64,000 bases of DNA from Marinagarivorans algicola (lineage in GTDB: Bacteria; Pseudomonadota; Gammaproteobacteria; Pseudomonadales; Cellvibrionaceae), in NCBI RefSeq assembly GCF_001292705.1, contig NZ_LGAK01000001.1, positions 62,001 to 126,000 on the forward strand. Direction: 5' to 3'. The position numbers were made by a program, and so were the translations under genes. The notes under the pieces are model-generated. The model saw only the letters and a list, made by a program, of their open reading frames with translations. It ran no database searches and was not told the DNA's origin. Positions 20,120-30,800 of the stretch are shown here, piece by piece (position 1 is the stretch's first letter; each line of letters starts with the position of its first letter).

Positions 20120-21463
20120 GTATTTATCCTGCTTTATTTATTTTATATTGGGATAGATTATTTTTTATTGCGCTATCATTTTTTAATGATTAACAACGCA
20201 ATAAAATAATATGCTATTGATGATCTGTGTGACACTAATAAGTCAGGTTATACTCGATCCGATCACACAAAAACAAATAAGCTACATTTATCTGGAACTA
20301 AGATAAAAAAATAGGTCGCGCCATAATTGAGAAAATAAATACCTAGCGTGCATCCAAGATGTATACATTATTTTTATTATTATCAAATGCTAATAGTAAG
20401 TATTTAAAAATGTATTGATAGCTATCTTTTAATGTATTTTTAGGAGTCTTATAAAATAGCAATTTATTATAAGCGCATGGGTAAGGTATAACATTTTTAT
20501 AAAATTCATAGATTTTTTTGTTATTTTAAAGTTAATTTTATTTATTTTTAGTTATATTTTTTAGTTCTATGATGGATGAATTAATATGATGCCTGACAGG
20601 TGTGATACAAAAGTGCTATGTCGTGGGGCTAGCGGCATAGAGCGTAAGTATTGGTGATGGCACGGTATAATAGATGGGGTGTGCAGTGCATACGTTGCAT
20701 GCATGTATTTTTATAATAATCAGTTTTTACACTGATCATTAATACAAGATTCTGTGAGGTTTGAGCGCGAGGTGGGTACGCAAATAGTGGTGTATTATCG
20801 TATTGATGGATGCGTTAATGATGGATGTGTTAATAACGGTATTTCACCGAGGTGACTTTGCAAAGCGATATGTTATCATGTTAATCTTTTGGGCTGTGGT
20901 TTACGTATTTGTGGTGCGCTTGGCCTACGAGGTGTGTAATTGTGCCATTCAATCAACCCACTTCGCTTGTCTATAGACTCTTATCGCTTACTCTCTGCAT
21001 TCTCCCGCAGCCTTAGCGTTCCCTTGCTGTGGCATGCTGTTTAACTTGCGGTCTGTGAGTGCCGTTAAGGTATGTTGAGCCTTTTTGTCTCATTGAATTA
21101 CCTTGGCGGTGCGGCGGTAAGTGTTTGATAATACAAATACAAAATCTTCGAGCTTTTGTGCTACGCTAGAAATGCTTGTTAGCTATTATGGCCTGAGTTA
21201 TTGTTAGATTATTTCTGGTACTTTTGTGGGGTTTAGCACTTGGGTGAGTTGTGGTGTGTTATTTGATTTGAGTCCTTGAGTGGCTTTAGCATTATTGTGA
21301 TTCATCTTTACAGCTAACTGCCTTATCCAAACAGTGAAGTCACGCGTGAGGTGTGATTATTGTGTTATTACATGACGCCTGCCTAAAAATCGTCTCTTCG
21401 CACTAGGAAAAGAAGCATAAGAGTATTACCCTAGCCCGTTATTTCATTGTTGTGTTCTATTTC
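20120..21463. other. Long gene-free region (1.3 kb) upstream of two divergent hydrolase genes
   Basis: No credible coding frame was found on either strand. The first ~450 bp are very AT-rich. Local features are an imperfect hairpin (CTATGTCG 20616-20623 with CGGCATAG 20633-20640) and a tandem pair of 15-mers GATGGATGYGTTAAT at about 20814-20843. No known structured RNA or mobile-element end is recognisable. Confidence 0.5.
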
Positions 21464-22462
21464 ATGTTTGATCGTCATAGTCTCTTAAGATTACAAAAAA
21501 CGTTTAGTGCATTTTCATTAGATCGTATGTGTCGCACTACAAATACTGACTTGCCTGCGCTGTACAGTTATTTGGAGTACTACGGCTTTTTATATACCTT
21601 AAAAGGGTTGGCTGTTGAATATTATTGTGGCTATCGTATACCCGAAGGTAAAGCGGGACGCTTAGGGCGTATTGCAACACACTATTGGCGCCTAAATGAG
21701 GCCAAGGCCACGGTTTTTGTTGTTCACGGTTTATTTGATCATGTTGGTTTGTATCAGCCCGCTGTACGCTATTTGTTGGATCAAGGCTACTCGGTAGTAG
21801 CAATAGACTTACCCGGCCATGGTCTCAGTGACGGCGAGGCAACAGTAATTGATAGTTTTGATAGTTATGCCGCGGTGCTGGCTGATTGTGTACGGTATTT
21901 TAAGCCGCGTATGCAAGGGCCCGCGTATGGCTTGGGGCAGAGTACTGGCGGTGCTGTCATATTGAATCACTGCTTTTTGGCGGCGCGGCGCGGTAGGCAG
22001 CCCTATGAGGGGCTAATTTTGTTGGCGCCACTGGTGCGGCCTGCGCGCTGGCACTGGGTCAATGTTGCCTATACGTTATTTTCACCACTGACTAACACCA
22101 TCACTCGGTCTTTTGTGGTTAACTCGCATGATGAGGCGTTTAATCATTTTTTGGCAACTGATGATATTTTGCAGACCAAGCATCTTTCTGTGCGCTGGGT
22201 GGCGGCTATGCGTAAGTGGGCCAATAATTTTGAGCAGCAAAAGCCACTAAATGTCCCGACTTTATTGGTGCAAGGTGATGGCGATCGTGTAGTTGATTGG
22301 CATTATAACGTACGGGCTATTAAGGCCAAGGTGCACAATATGGAGTACGTCGAGATCAAGAATGCCAAGCATCACTTGGTGAATGAATCGGCGGAATTTC
22401 GTCAGCCGTTGGTTGATGCTGTTGGACGATTTTTAGCTAACCAAAGCAAGCGCCAAACGTAA
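21464..22462 (+). CDS. Alpha/beta hydrolase, monoacylglycerol-lipase / serine aminopeptidase S33 type
   Basis: Predicted cytoplasmic or membrane-associated lipase or lysophospholipase. It shows FVVHGLFDHVGLY (oxyanion region), DLPGHGLSDGE, the nucleophile elbow GLGQSTGG, an Asp in LLVQGDGDRVVDW and a His in KNAKHHLVNE, so the catalytic triad appears complete. I prefer ATG 21464 (332 aa); an in-frame GTG at 21452 would add four residues, and neither has a good ribosome site. The gene stands alone after a long gene-free region. Confidence 0.82.
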   Translation: MFDRHSLLRLQKTFSAFSLDRMCRTTNTDLPALYSYLEYYGFLYTLKGLAVEYYCGYRIPEGKAGRLGRIATHYWRLNEAKATVFVVHGLFDHVGLYQPAVRYLLDQGYSVVAIDLPGHGLSDGEATVIDSFDSYAAVLADCVRYFKPRMQGPAYGLGQSTGGAVILNHCFLAARRGRQPYEGLILLAPLVRPARWHWVNVAYTLFSPLTNTITRSFVVNSHDEAFNHFLATDDILQTKHLSVRWVAAMRKWANNFEQQKPLNVPTLLVQGDGDRVVDWHYNVRAIKAKVHNMEYVEIKNAKHHLVNESAEFRQPLVDAVGRFLANQSKRQT

Positions 22463-22604
22463 TTTAGATTAATTCGCTAGCTCTTCATGTGTAGATTGAT
22501 GCTTGGCGCAGCCGCTGTAATCCCATGCACCCAAATTTATATCTTAAACTAGGTTTTTAGGTTCTAGTTTCAGGTTCTAGCTCTCAGGTTCTGGCTCTCA
22601 GGTT

Positions 22605-23054
22605 CTAACCCTTAGTTGGCTGTGCGGGCGTCTTAGTGGCGGCGGGGTCGTAGTGTAGTTTGTCGATAATGTGCTGAGCCTTTAGTGGCTTACCCTCGGG
22701 GCTAATTGCCGCCCAAGTGAATAGGCTATTGAGAATTAACGTCGTGTTGCCCGCCCCGTTATCGCTATAAATGCTTTGACTAAAAATGCCGCGTAAGGCG
22801 CTTTTGGGCGTGTGGTTAACGCCAACCCAAAAGCAATCTCCGCTTCTGAGTGAGGCTTTATAGTCTAGTTCGGCGCGTATGACAACGAGGTTAACACCTT
22901 GACGCGCAAGCTCAGCAAAGTGTATTCCTTTACTGAGTAAAAATTCATGCCGTGCATGTTCGAGATAATTTTGGTAAACGCTATTGTTGACAATACCTTG
23001 TAAATCGCATTCATAGTCGCGTACTTTAAAGTGTTGTTTAAAAAGGTACTCCAT
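22605..23054 (-). CDS. Acyl-CoA thioesterase of the 4HBT (YbgC-like) hotdog family
   Basis: Predicted hotdog-fold thioesterase hydrolysing acyl-CoA. The 149-aa product contains FKVRDYECDLQGIVNNSVYQNYLEHAR, where the usual catalytic Asp of YbgC is in the D-x-Q-G-x-V-N-N motif, followed by VVIRAELDYKASLRSGD and TLILNSLFTW. The start is set to 23054 because an AAGG ribosome site precedes it, and because the longer reading frame (to 23129) would run through the serA terminator stem. The last ~15 residues are low complexity (Thr/Pro/Ala). Confidence 0.82.
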   Translation of the reverse strand: MEYLFKQHFKVRDYECDLQGIVNNSVYQNYLEHARHEFLLSKGIHFAELARQGVNLVVIRAELDYKASLRSGDCFWVGVNHTPKSALRGIFSQSIYSDNGAGNTTLILNSLFTWAAISPEGKPLKAQHIIDKLHYDPAATKTPAQPTKG

Positions 23055-23085
23055 ATATTGGCCTTGGTCTATGTGTTTTAGGCGT

Positions 23086-23112
23086 AAAAAAAGAGGCGCC
23101 AAAGCCTCTTTT
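23086..23112 (-). terminator. Rho-independent terminator of serA
   Basis: On the minus strand the stem AAAAGAGGC / GCCTCTTTT (23112-23104 and 23097-23089) has a 6-base loop and continues into a T7 run (to 23086). It lies 36 bp after the serA stop and before the thioesterase start. Confidence 0.88.
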
Positions 23113-23148
23113 GTGTTGAGTGCAGTCAATATCTCGCTCGATATGTAA

Positions 23149-24381
23149 TTAAAACAATACGCGGCAGCGGATAGTACCTGGAATATTGCGCAATTGCTCT
23201 AGCACTTCTTCTTTATAGTTAGCAACGTCAACCACAACATAGCCTACCTTTTCATTGGTTTGAAGGTACTGACCGCTAATATTAATATTATTGCTGCTAA
23301 AAACTTGGTTGATGGCAACCAGTATACCCGGCTCGTTACTATGGACATGCAATAAGCGGTGTGCGTTGGTTTGTGTTGGCAGAGCCACCTCGGGGAAGTT
23401 AACTGAGCTGGTGGTGGTGCCGTTATCGGAGTATTTGACCAATTTACTGGCAACTTCTAAGCCTATATTTTCTTGTGCCTCGGCGGTTGAGCCGCCGATA
23501 TGTGGGGTCAAAATGCAGTGGTCAAAAGCACGCAATGGGCTGATAAACTCGTCGTCATTACCTTTAGGTTCTACGGGGAATACATCGATAGCTGCGCCAG
23601 CTAAGTGGCCGCTCTCTAATGCGCCCGCGAGTGCATCAATATCAACAACAGTACCACGAGCGGCATTAATAAAAATGGCACCCTTTTTCATTTGAGCAAA
23701 TTGCTTTGCGCCCATCATATCTTTGGTGTCGGCAATCTCGGGAACATGTAAGCTCACAATATCGGCTTCGGCAAGCAATGTTTTAAGGTTGGCGACCTGA
23801 TTGGCATTACCCATTGGGAGCTTGTTAACGACATCGCAAAAAATAACGCGCATACCCAGGGCCTCGGCTAATACGCTAACTTGTGAGCCAATGGATCCGT
23901 AACCCACTAAGCCAAGTGTTTTACCGCGTATTTCATAAGAACCCGCTGCAGATTTTAACCATTCACCGCGATGACAGCCGGCGTTTTTAGTAGGAATACC
24001 ACGCAATAATAAAATAGCTTCGGCAATGACAAGCTCGGCAACACTGCGGGTATTGGAGTAGGGTGCGTTAAAAACTGCCACGCCATACTCTTGTGCCGCT
24101 TGTAGATCGACTTGGTTGGTGCCAATACAAAAGCAGCCTACAGCAATGAGTTTTTCGGCTTTTTCAAAGACGGCGCGTGTGAGTTGTGTTCGCGAGCGCA
24201 AGCCAACAAAATGCGCATCCTTGACACGTTCGATGAGCTCGTTATCGGTTAATGCTGTTTTGAGATAATCAATATTGGTGTAGCCAGCGTCGTGTAAAGT
24301 ATCAACGGCTGATTGATGAACACCCTCTAACAATACAAATTTGATTTTGCTCTTGTCGAGAGAGGTTTTTTCCGCGCACAT
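23149..24381 (-). CDS. serA: D-3-phosphoglycerate dehydrogenase SerA
   Basis: SerA oxidises 3-phosphoglycerate to 3-phosphohydroxypyruvate with NAD, the first step of serine synthesis. Starting at 24381 (MCAEKTSLDKSKIKFVLLEGVH) the protein has 410 aa, the same as E. coli SerA; a longer in-frame start at 24471 has no support. Visible features are LGLVGYGSIGSQ (NAD loop), INAARGTVVD (catalytic Arg), AAIDVFPVEP, LTPHIGGST (catalytic His) and a C-terminal ACT domain (LLHVHSNEPGILVAIN) for serine feedback inhibition. An AGG lies about 9 bases upstream. It ends at a strong terminator. Confidence 0.96.
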   Translation of the reverse strand: MCAEKTSLDKSKIKFVLLEGVHQSAVDTLHDAGYTNIDYLKTALTDNELIERVKDAHFVGLRSRTQLTRAVFEKAEKLIAVGCFCIGTNQVDLQAAQEYGVAVFNAPYSNTRSVAELVIAEAILLLRGIPTKNAGCHRGEWLKSAAGSYEIRGKTLGLVGYGSIGSQVSVLAEALGMRVIFCDVVNKLPMGNANQVANLKTLLAEADIVSLHVPEIADTKDMMGAKQFAQMKKGAIFINAARGTVVDIDALAGALESGHLAGAAIDVFPVEPKGNDDEFISPLRAFDHCILTPHIGGSTAEAQENIGLEVASKLVKYSDNGTTTSSVNFPEVALPTQTNAHRLLHVHSNEPGILVAINQVFSSNNINISGQYLQTNEKVGYVVVDVANYKEEVLEQLRNIPGTIRCRVLF

Positions 24382-24717
24382 ATGGTTACCTACATCTATT
24401 GTCAATTGAAAAAGCGGTGAGGCAGGTAAGCTGCGACGCACCGAACAAATCGCACCAGCAATAGGGTGCATCTAAAAATAGGTCACAATTCTAGCATAAG
24501 CATTGGTGTTATGAGTATATGAAGATTCGCGCGCTATGGGTAAGGCCGAGCGAAGGCGCGAGGCAAAAGTACATGATCCAATAATAACGTGTTTTCTACT
24601 TCCTAAGCGGTGCTGCTCAAAGCATTACGTACCCAGCATGCGCCTCTTCGAGCACCTTGCCGATAAAACAGAACTCTACACCAATGAGGCAAATTATTAT
24701 TGCCTCGGCCCTAAGCA
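24382..24717. other. serA-rpiA intergenic region
   Basis: The 336 bp between rpiA (upstream on the minus strand) and serA hold a 7-bp hairpin (GAGGCAA 24686-24692 with TTGCCTC 24700-24706) just after the rpiA stop, without a good T-run, which may be a weak rpiA terminator. The serA promoter should lie here but is not evident. Confidence 0.4.
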
Positions 24718-25398
24718 TTAGGTGTTTTTGGCGTATAGGGTCTTAACGCCTGCGGGAGTCCCTAAAAGTAATATATTAGCCGGTCGCGCTGCAAATAAGC
24801 CATTAGTAATAACGCCAGCGATTTGATTGATTTGCGCCTCGAGAGCTTTGGCTTCGGTAATGGAAAGACCGTGGACATCTAAAATAACGGCGTTATTGTC
24901 AGTGATGACACCTTGGCGATAGACCACGGTGGCGCCGAGCTTTTCGAGCTCGCGGGTGACGTATGCGCGCGCCATGGGAATGACTTCGACAGGTAGTGGA
25001 AAGTGTCCTAAAGTCGTTACCATTTTGCTCTCATCAGCAATACAAATAAACTCATCGGCGGTGGCGGCGACTATTTTTTCACGTGTGAGTGCTGCGCCCC
25101 CCCCTTTGATCATCTCAAGGGCGGCATTGCATTCATCGGCACCATCGACATATAGGCTGAGGCCTTCGACCTCATTAAGGTCGAGTACTTTAATCCCAAG
25201 TGAGGCTAAGCGCTGTGCGCTCGCCTCAGAGCTGGCAACTGTAGCGGCAAAGTGCTGCTTATAAGCGGCAAGCCCATCGATAAAAAAATTAGCCGTAGAG
25301 CCTGTGCCAATACCTAGAATACTCGTAGGCGTAAGCTTAGGTGCGATATAGTCTAAGGCGGCTTGGGCGACGGTTTGTTTTAATTCATCTTGGGTCAT
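24718..25398 (-). CDS. rpiA: Ribose-5-phosphate isomerase A
   Basis: RpiA interconverts ribose-5-phosphate and ribulose-5-phosphate in the pentose phosphate pathway. The 226-aa protein (E. coli 219) shows [13 protein letters not shown], the SSEAS loop, [10 protein letters not shown] with catalytic Asp, [13 protein letters not shown] and [17 protein letters not shown] lies upstream of the ATG. It lies beside serA on the same strand, an arrangement seen in many proteobacteria. Confidence 0.97.
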   Translation of the reverse strand: MTQDELKQTVAQAALDYIAPKLTPTSILGIGTGSTANFFIDGLAAYKQHFAATVASSEASAQRLASLGIKVLDLNEVEGLSLYVDGADECNAALEMIKGGGAALTREKIVAATADEFICIADESKMVTTLGHFPLPVEVIPMARAYVTRELEKLGATVVYRQGVITDNNAVILDVHGLSITEAKALEAQINQIAGVITNGLFAARPANILLLGTPAGVKTLYAKNT

Positions 25399-25594
25399 GC
25401 GAGTACCTTCTGGGTGAGCTTTCTTGGGAGCTGTGGGTGCTGGGTTAGCGGCTATTATTGTAACGCAAAGCTTAGCTAAATAGTGGCTTTAGCTGAGTGT
25501 GTGTTGCAGCTTTTAAGTCATCAACTATGCTCAATTAAGGTGCCACATTTTTATTGATGGGTTTTCTAGGCAGGACTGGTTGAGGGTTACATGA

Positions 25595-26056
25595 GTGGTA
25601 AGCGCAGATAAACAAGTCAGCTATCAAATGCCAGTGATTTGTGTCGTGGATGATAGCGATGATGATGTACTGGCGCTTAAGCGCTCGTTACGTCGCCTCG
25701 AGATAAACAACCCATTAATTCATTTTGCGCAGGCTGAAAAAGCCTTAGCGTACTTAACCGATGAAAAATCTAAGCAGTCAATGATAGGCTTATTGCTTTT
25801 GGATATTAATTTACCAGGAAAAGATGGCATAAGCCTACTGCAGAGTCTTCGCCAGAGCCTCCAGTATGTACCGGCCGTTATGCTGACCACCTCAGATGCC
25901 CCGCGTGATATTCAGCGTAGCTATCAGGCGGGCGCGAACGCCTTTGTAACAAAGCCGCTGAATTCGGCAGGGTTTATGCAGGCTATTGATCATATTATTG
26001 CCTTTTGGCTGCAAACCGCGCGTTTACCCTTGTCGTGCTTTGAGGCTATTGAATGA
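25595..26056 (+). CDS. Single-domain response regulator (Rcp1-like receiver)
   Basis: A 153-aa stand-alone receiver domain. It has the acidic cluster VVDDSDDD, the phosphoacceptor Asp in LLLDINLPGKDG, Thr/Ser in MLTTSD and Lys in FVTKPLN. Rcp1-type receivers partner phytochrome-like histidine kinases, which fits the kinase two genes downstream. The start is a GTG at 25595 with GAGGG 8 bases upstream; the ATG at 25591 is out of frame. The stop overlaps the next gene's ATG by 4 bases. Confidence 0.88.
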   Translation: MVSADKQVSYQMPVICVVDDSDDDVLALKRSLRRLEINNPLIHFAQAEKALAYLTDEKSKQSMIGLLLLDINLPGKDGISLLQSLRQSLQYVPAVMLTTSDAPRDIQRSYQAGANAFVTKPLNSAGFMQAIDHIIAFWLQTARLPLSCFEAIE

Positions 26057-27774
26057 GCAATACACTCGAGCAAGAGCGTCCTATTTTAATCATCGATGAT
26101 AATCCCGATGACCGTAAAGCTTATAAACGCTACCTTAAAAAGTACAAGCATGAGTTTCCGTTAGTGCTCGAGCGTAACGATGGCTTAAATATCCAAGCGA
26201 TCATAGAGCAGTTCAACCCATGTTGTTGCATTTTAGATTATCAGTTACCGGGCGAGAACGGTCTACAAGTGTTGAAGAATATTCGGCATGACTACGCTGC
26301 CGAACGACTGCCTGTTATTGTGTTGACTGGCGAAGGTGATCAAGACACCGCCATTGAGATGCTACAAAACGGCGCGCAAGATTATTTGGTAAAAAGTGAT
26401 GTGGATGCGACAAGGCTGTACGGTGCCATTCGTAGTGCATTACAAACGGCAAACTTACAAAAGCAATTAACGCACCTCGCGCACTATGATGCTTTAACGG
26501 GTTTGTTAAACCGTAGTCTGTTGATCAATCGTTTAGGTCAAGCTATTCATCGATGTAACCGTTACAATCAAAAATGTGCCATTTTGCATATTGATATTAA
26601 TAAATTCAAACCGCTGAATGATCGTTATGGTCAAAAGCATGGCGATGCAGTATTAAAAGAAGTAGCTGCCCGTATCCGTAAAAATTGTCGCGCCACAGAT
26701 AGCCCCGCGCGTTTAGGTGCCGATGAATTTGCTATTTTACTTGAGCAGCTAGAAACGGATATGTGCAATAGCATTGCACAAAAATTAATAGAGGCGATTG
26801 AGCAGCCTATTTTGGTAGAGGGTAAAAATCAAACCATAAAAATATCTATCGGGATATCTATTTTTCCCAATACTGCCAGTAGTGGTGACGATTTATTAAA
26901 ACAAGCCGATGAAGCATTACAGCGAGCCAAGCGTAGTGATGGCCTGAGTTTTGTTAGTTTTTCTGAGAAATACAAGCGCGAATGGACGCGCCAGCAGGTA
27001 TTAGAGCGCGATTTACCTAAGGCTATTGCCAACGGTGATTTGGCGCTAGTCTTTCAACCTATTGTGAGCGCACAGGGTTACGATTTAAGGCGATTAGAGG
27101 TATTGAGTCGCTGGCCAAGAAAAGATTACGAGGTGTATGCCTTAGAGCTTATTGAAATGATCGACCGATTAGGTTTGGCCGATCCTTTTCATGATTGGTT
27201 ATTTTTTGAGGCTTTTAGTCAAGCCAAAAAACTGGCCGATGGCAATATTGGCGCTGATTTATGTTTGAATATTCCTGCTAATTATTGTTATAGCAAATCG
27301 ATTACGCGCTCGGTAGAAGACTCTATCGCTCAGCATCAAGTCGACCCTACACGGGTTGAATTAGAGATTACAGAGTCAACACTTATGCTCTACCCAGAGC
27401 GCAGTGTAGCGTTACTTAATCGTTTGCATGATAAGGGCTTACGCATAGCGGTAGATGACTTTGGCACAGGGTATAGCTCAATGGCGTATCTAACAAAGTT
27501 ACCCTTAGATACTCTAAAAATCGATAAGCACTTCTTTTTAGATAATGCACGTGACTCACGCAATAAAAAAGTGATTAGCGCGGTAACGGCATTAGGGCAT
27601 AGTTTAGGGCTCGATATTATTGCTGAAGGTGTAGAGACAGAAGCCGAATTATCGCTGGCTTCAAACGTAGGCTGTGACCTATTGCAAGGGTTTTATTTTG
27701 GTAAACCCTCGTCGGTACAAGATGGCTGGCCTGCATTTTTTAAACGTTATCCGCTGATTAATCCCAAGCCTTAG
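26053..27774 (+). CDS. Response regulator with GGDEF and EAL domains (probable c-di-GMP phosphodiesterase)
   Basis: The 573-aa protein has a receiver (residues about 8-130; IIDDNPDD, phosphoacceptor Asp in CILDYQLPGENG), a GGDEF domain (about 145-300) and an EAL domain (about 320-565). The GGDEF signature reads GADEF, so cyclase activity is doubtful. The EAL part keeps Glu of an EVL variant, the Asn of LCLNIPAN, ITES, DDFGTGYSS, IDKHFF, EGVETE and QGFYFGKP, so c-di-GMP hydrolysis is likely. It is coupled to the upstream receiver (4-bp overlap) and 41 bp before the kinase. The operon probably converts a sensory input into c-di-GMP level. Confidence 0.9.
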   Translation: MSNTLEQERPILIIDDNPDDRKAYKRYLKKYKHEFPLVLERNDGLNIQAIIEQFNPCCCILDYQLPGENGLQVLKNIRHDYAAERLPVIVLTGEGDQDTAIEMLQNGAQDYLVKSDVDATRLYGAIRSALQTANLQKQLTHLAHYDALTGLLNRSLLINRLGQAIHRCNRYNQKCAILHIDINKFKPLNDRYGQKHGDAVLKEVAARIRKNCRATDSPARLGADEFAILLEQLETDMCNSIAQKLIEAIEQPILVEGKNQTIKISIGISIFPNTASSGDDLLKQADEALQRAKRSDGLSFVSFSEKYKREWTRQQVLERDLPKAIANGDLALVFQPIVSAQGYDLRRLEVLSRWPRKDYEVYALELIEMIDRLGLADPFHDWLFFEAFSQAKKLADGNIGADLCLNIPANYCYSKSITRSVEDSIAQHQVDPTRVELEITESTLMLYPERSVALLNRLHDKGLRIAVDDFGTGYSSMAYLTKLPLDTLKIDKHFFLDNARDSRNKKVISAVTALGHSLGLDIIAEGVETEAELSLASNVGCDLLQGFYFGKPSSVQDGWPAFFKRYPLINPKP

Positions 27775-27815
27775 TCTATTCTTGGCGGTGCTTAAGACGG
27801 TGTTGGGTTTAAGTC

Positions 27816-30800
27816 ATGAATCAATTCACGGTACGTGCTATCGCTATTTTTACATCGTTGAGTCGGTATCTTGCTGAGCGTGTACTGATATCTAAAGTGG
27901 CAGAGCTTTTACTTGCGAGTCTTCTTTATTATTGTTGTGTCTCACTGAGTATTGATTTTGCCCCATCGGCGAGTTATCAAAGTGTATTTTGGCCGGCTTC
28001 TGGAGTCGCTGTATCACTGTTATTATTACGAGGTAATATTCATACGCTATCTATCATGCTCGGTGGCCTATTTGCTTATGCTTTCAGCCAACGCTTAAGT
28101 TTTAATAGCTTAGTCAATGACCCCTATACACCGGTATTATTATCTGTTTTTTTAGCGCATGTGTTGTTAATTAGCAGTTTGGTATTTGTACCAGCATTAC
28201 AGGCTTATTTAGCCGCTAAGTGGGTGCGTTTATTTTGCGTTGATAGTTTGTGGGTTTTTACTCGGGGCACGCAGTTATGGCGCTTAATTATTATGGCGGG
28301 AGTGTTTCCTGCTGTGATATGTGTGGCGTGCTTGTTACCAGCGCTATGGTTGTATGATGCTGATGATGCGCCACTACCTGTGTTTGATGTGGTTGTCAGT
28401 TTGTTTTGGGGTAATGTGTGTGGTGTGGCGATTATAGTGCCGTGCGTTTTGCTAGTGACAATGCCTAACCCTCGAGTAGACTTTGGCCGTAAATTAAAAA
28501 TTGCTGTGCCTATGCTGGGCTTATTTCTTTTATCGGCCATGTGTTATAGCGTGCTGTATCATCAACTGAAGGTGCATATATCTTTTGAGCAAAAAACATT
28601 ATTGACTCAAAGTGCCGATAAGCTTCGCGATCGCATAAATACTGTCTATCAGCAAATACAAACATTGCGCTTCTTTTTGATGAACGAGCAAAAACACGTT
28701 GATAGCCTTTACACCACTACCGCCAAAAAAGCCTTTTTATCTCAGCAAGCGCTGAATGATGACCTTCCTTATTTTGCAACGGCGTTACTCACAGCTCAAT
28801 ATGACGATAAAAAAATTACGAATTATTATATTTCTCATACTTACCCCGTCAAAGCCTTTGAGTCGATTAAGCGAATCCCTTTAGCCCATGACAAGCGTAT
28901 GCTATACACATTGCAAGCTGCTGCCGAGCGGCCACGCCGGTACGCGTTGATTGCTATAAATAGTACACTTAATACCGATCAAATAATGCAAACTACGGGT
29001 TCACCTATTGTACTTTTAGCTCATCAATTATTTGCCGATAATCGCTCAAGATTGCTGGCCGCTGTTATTGATATGGCGAGTTTATCGTATGAGGTTGGCC
29101 TGCAATATACTAGTCGCTATCATGCCTTTCACATTGATGATATAGACTCGGGGCAAAAGTTGTTTGGCTCGGGCGGTATAGAGCGCCTAGCAGCATTGCC
29201 TTATACCATTGCGTTTGAGCAAGATCTACACGTCGGTGATCGCAAATGGCGCTTGAGGGCAGTATACGATCCATTATGGTTCGATTACCAACTACAAAGC
29301 GCATTACTGCCGATTACAATATTATCTTTAATATTAATAACGTTATTTTCAGTATTTATTTTAAGTGCGCTAGTCAGTGCCGAATCTCTAGAGCAAGCAG
29401 TGACAGAGCATTCAAAAGCACTCGAACAAGAGCGGATATTTTTAGATACTGTTTTCGAAAATATTCCGCTGTTTGTATTTGTTAAAGATGTCGTCACCAG
29501 AAAATATTTACGCGTTAATCACCATGTGGAGCGAGTGCTAGGTATGCACCCAAGCGCCTATGAAGGTAAAACAGCGCATGATTTTTTTTCGCCACTTGAT
29601 GCGCAGCGCCGTACCGCAGAAGAGGATCAGTTAATCGCGCATGGTGGTGTACTGGAGGTGGGCGAAGAGTTAGTCGATAGTGCGATTGGCCAGCGCTGGT
29701 TATATACGCGTAAAAGTTTAATTTTAGATGATCAGGGCAAGGCGCGTTATATCTTGGGTGTTGCTGAAGATATGACCGAGCGGCGTAAGCAAGCGCAAAC
29801 ACTCAACGGTGTTATCGAAGCTATGCCGCTGTCACTGTTGGTGGTCGATAGTGACGGCGTGATTATATACTCCAATCAAATGTCCCAGCGCATGATGGCT
29901 TTGGCGATTGGTCACACCTGTCTGAAAGAGGTATTACCTGATTGCGATTTAGATTTAGTTACGCAACTATTAAAGGGGGAATCGGCAAAAAATACCCAGC
30001 CATTACCAATTATTTTAATGGCTAATATGTTGGGGTTAGATGCACGTTATTTACCTGTTGAGGTGACTTTTTCGCCGGTCATGTGGGCGGGCGCCATACG
30101 TACATTGGTGTTAATAGCCGATATTTCTGAGCGGATTAAAAGTCAAAAATCACTCAGAGATAGCGAAAATCAACTCCGTTTATTGATGGCTAATTTAGGT
30201 GAGGGCGTGTGCGGCATTGATACACGTGGTTGTGTGACATATATGAATTTAGCTGCATGCACCATTTTAGGGTATAGCGAAGCGGCGTTGTTACACAAAA
30301 ATTTTTATAGTACGGTGTTCACGGACGATGGCAATAACGATGATCCTATTTTTAAAGCTTGTTCATTAGGGCAGAGCACACGTGTAGGCGATGCATATTT
30401 TACACACCAAAGCGGTACTTGCTTACCAGTGGAGTACGTGTGTACCCCGTTGTTAGCTGACCAGAATAAAAATATAGGTGCTGTGATTGTATTTAATAAC
30501 TTGCAAGAGCGCTTTGAGCAAAAACAGCGCCTTAATCAGCGTAATGAATTAATTGCTTTGGGTTTAGATGCCTCGGGATTGGGTAGCTGGGAATGGCGCC
30601 GATCAGATAATTTAATTCGCTGGAGTGCGAATATTTATAAAATTTTAGATATGCAAGAGGGCAGTTTTTCGGGCGAGGTGGCGGGCTTATCAGAGTACAT
30701 CCACCCACTCGATTTGGCCGAGGTGCGCTTAGTTGACGAGCTGGCCAAGCAAACGCTAGAGGTAACGGAGTTTTGCTGTCGTATGCTCACCGCGTTTGGT

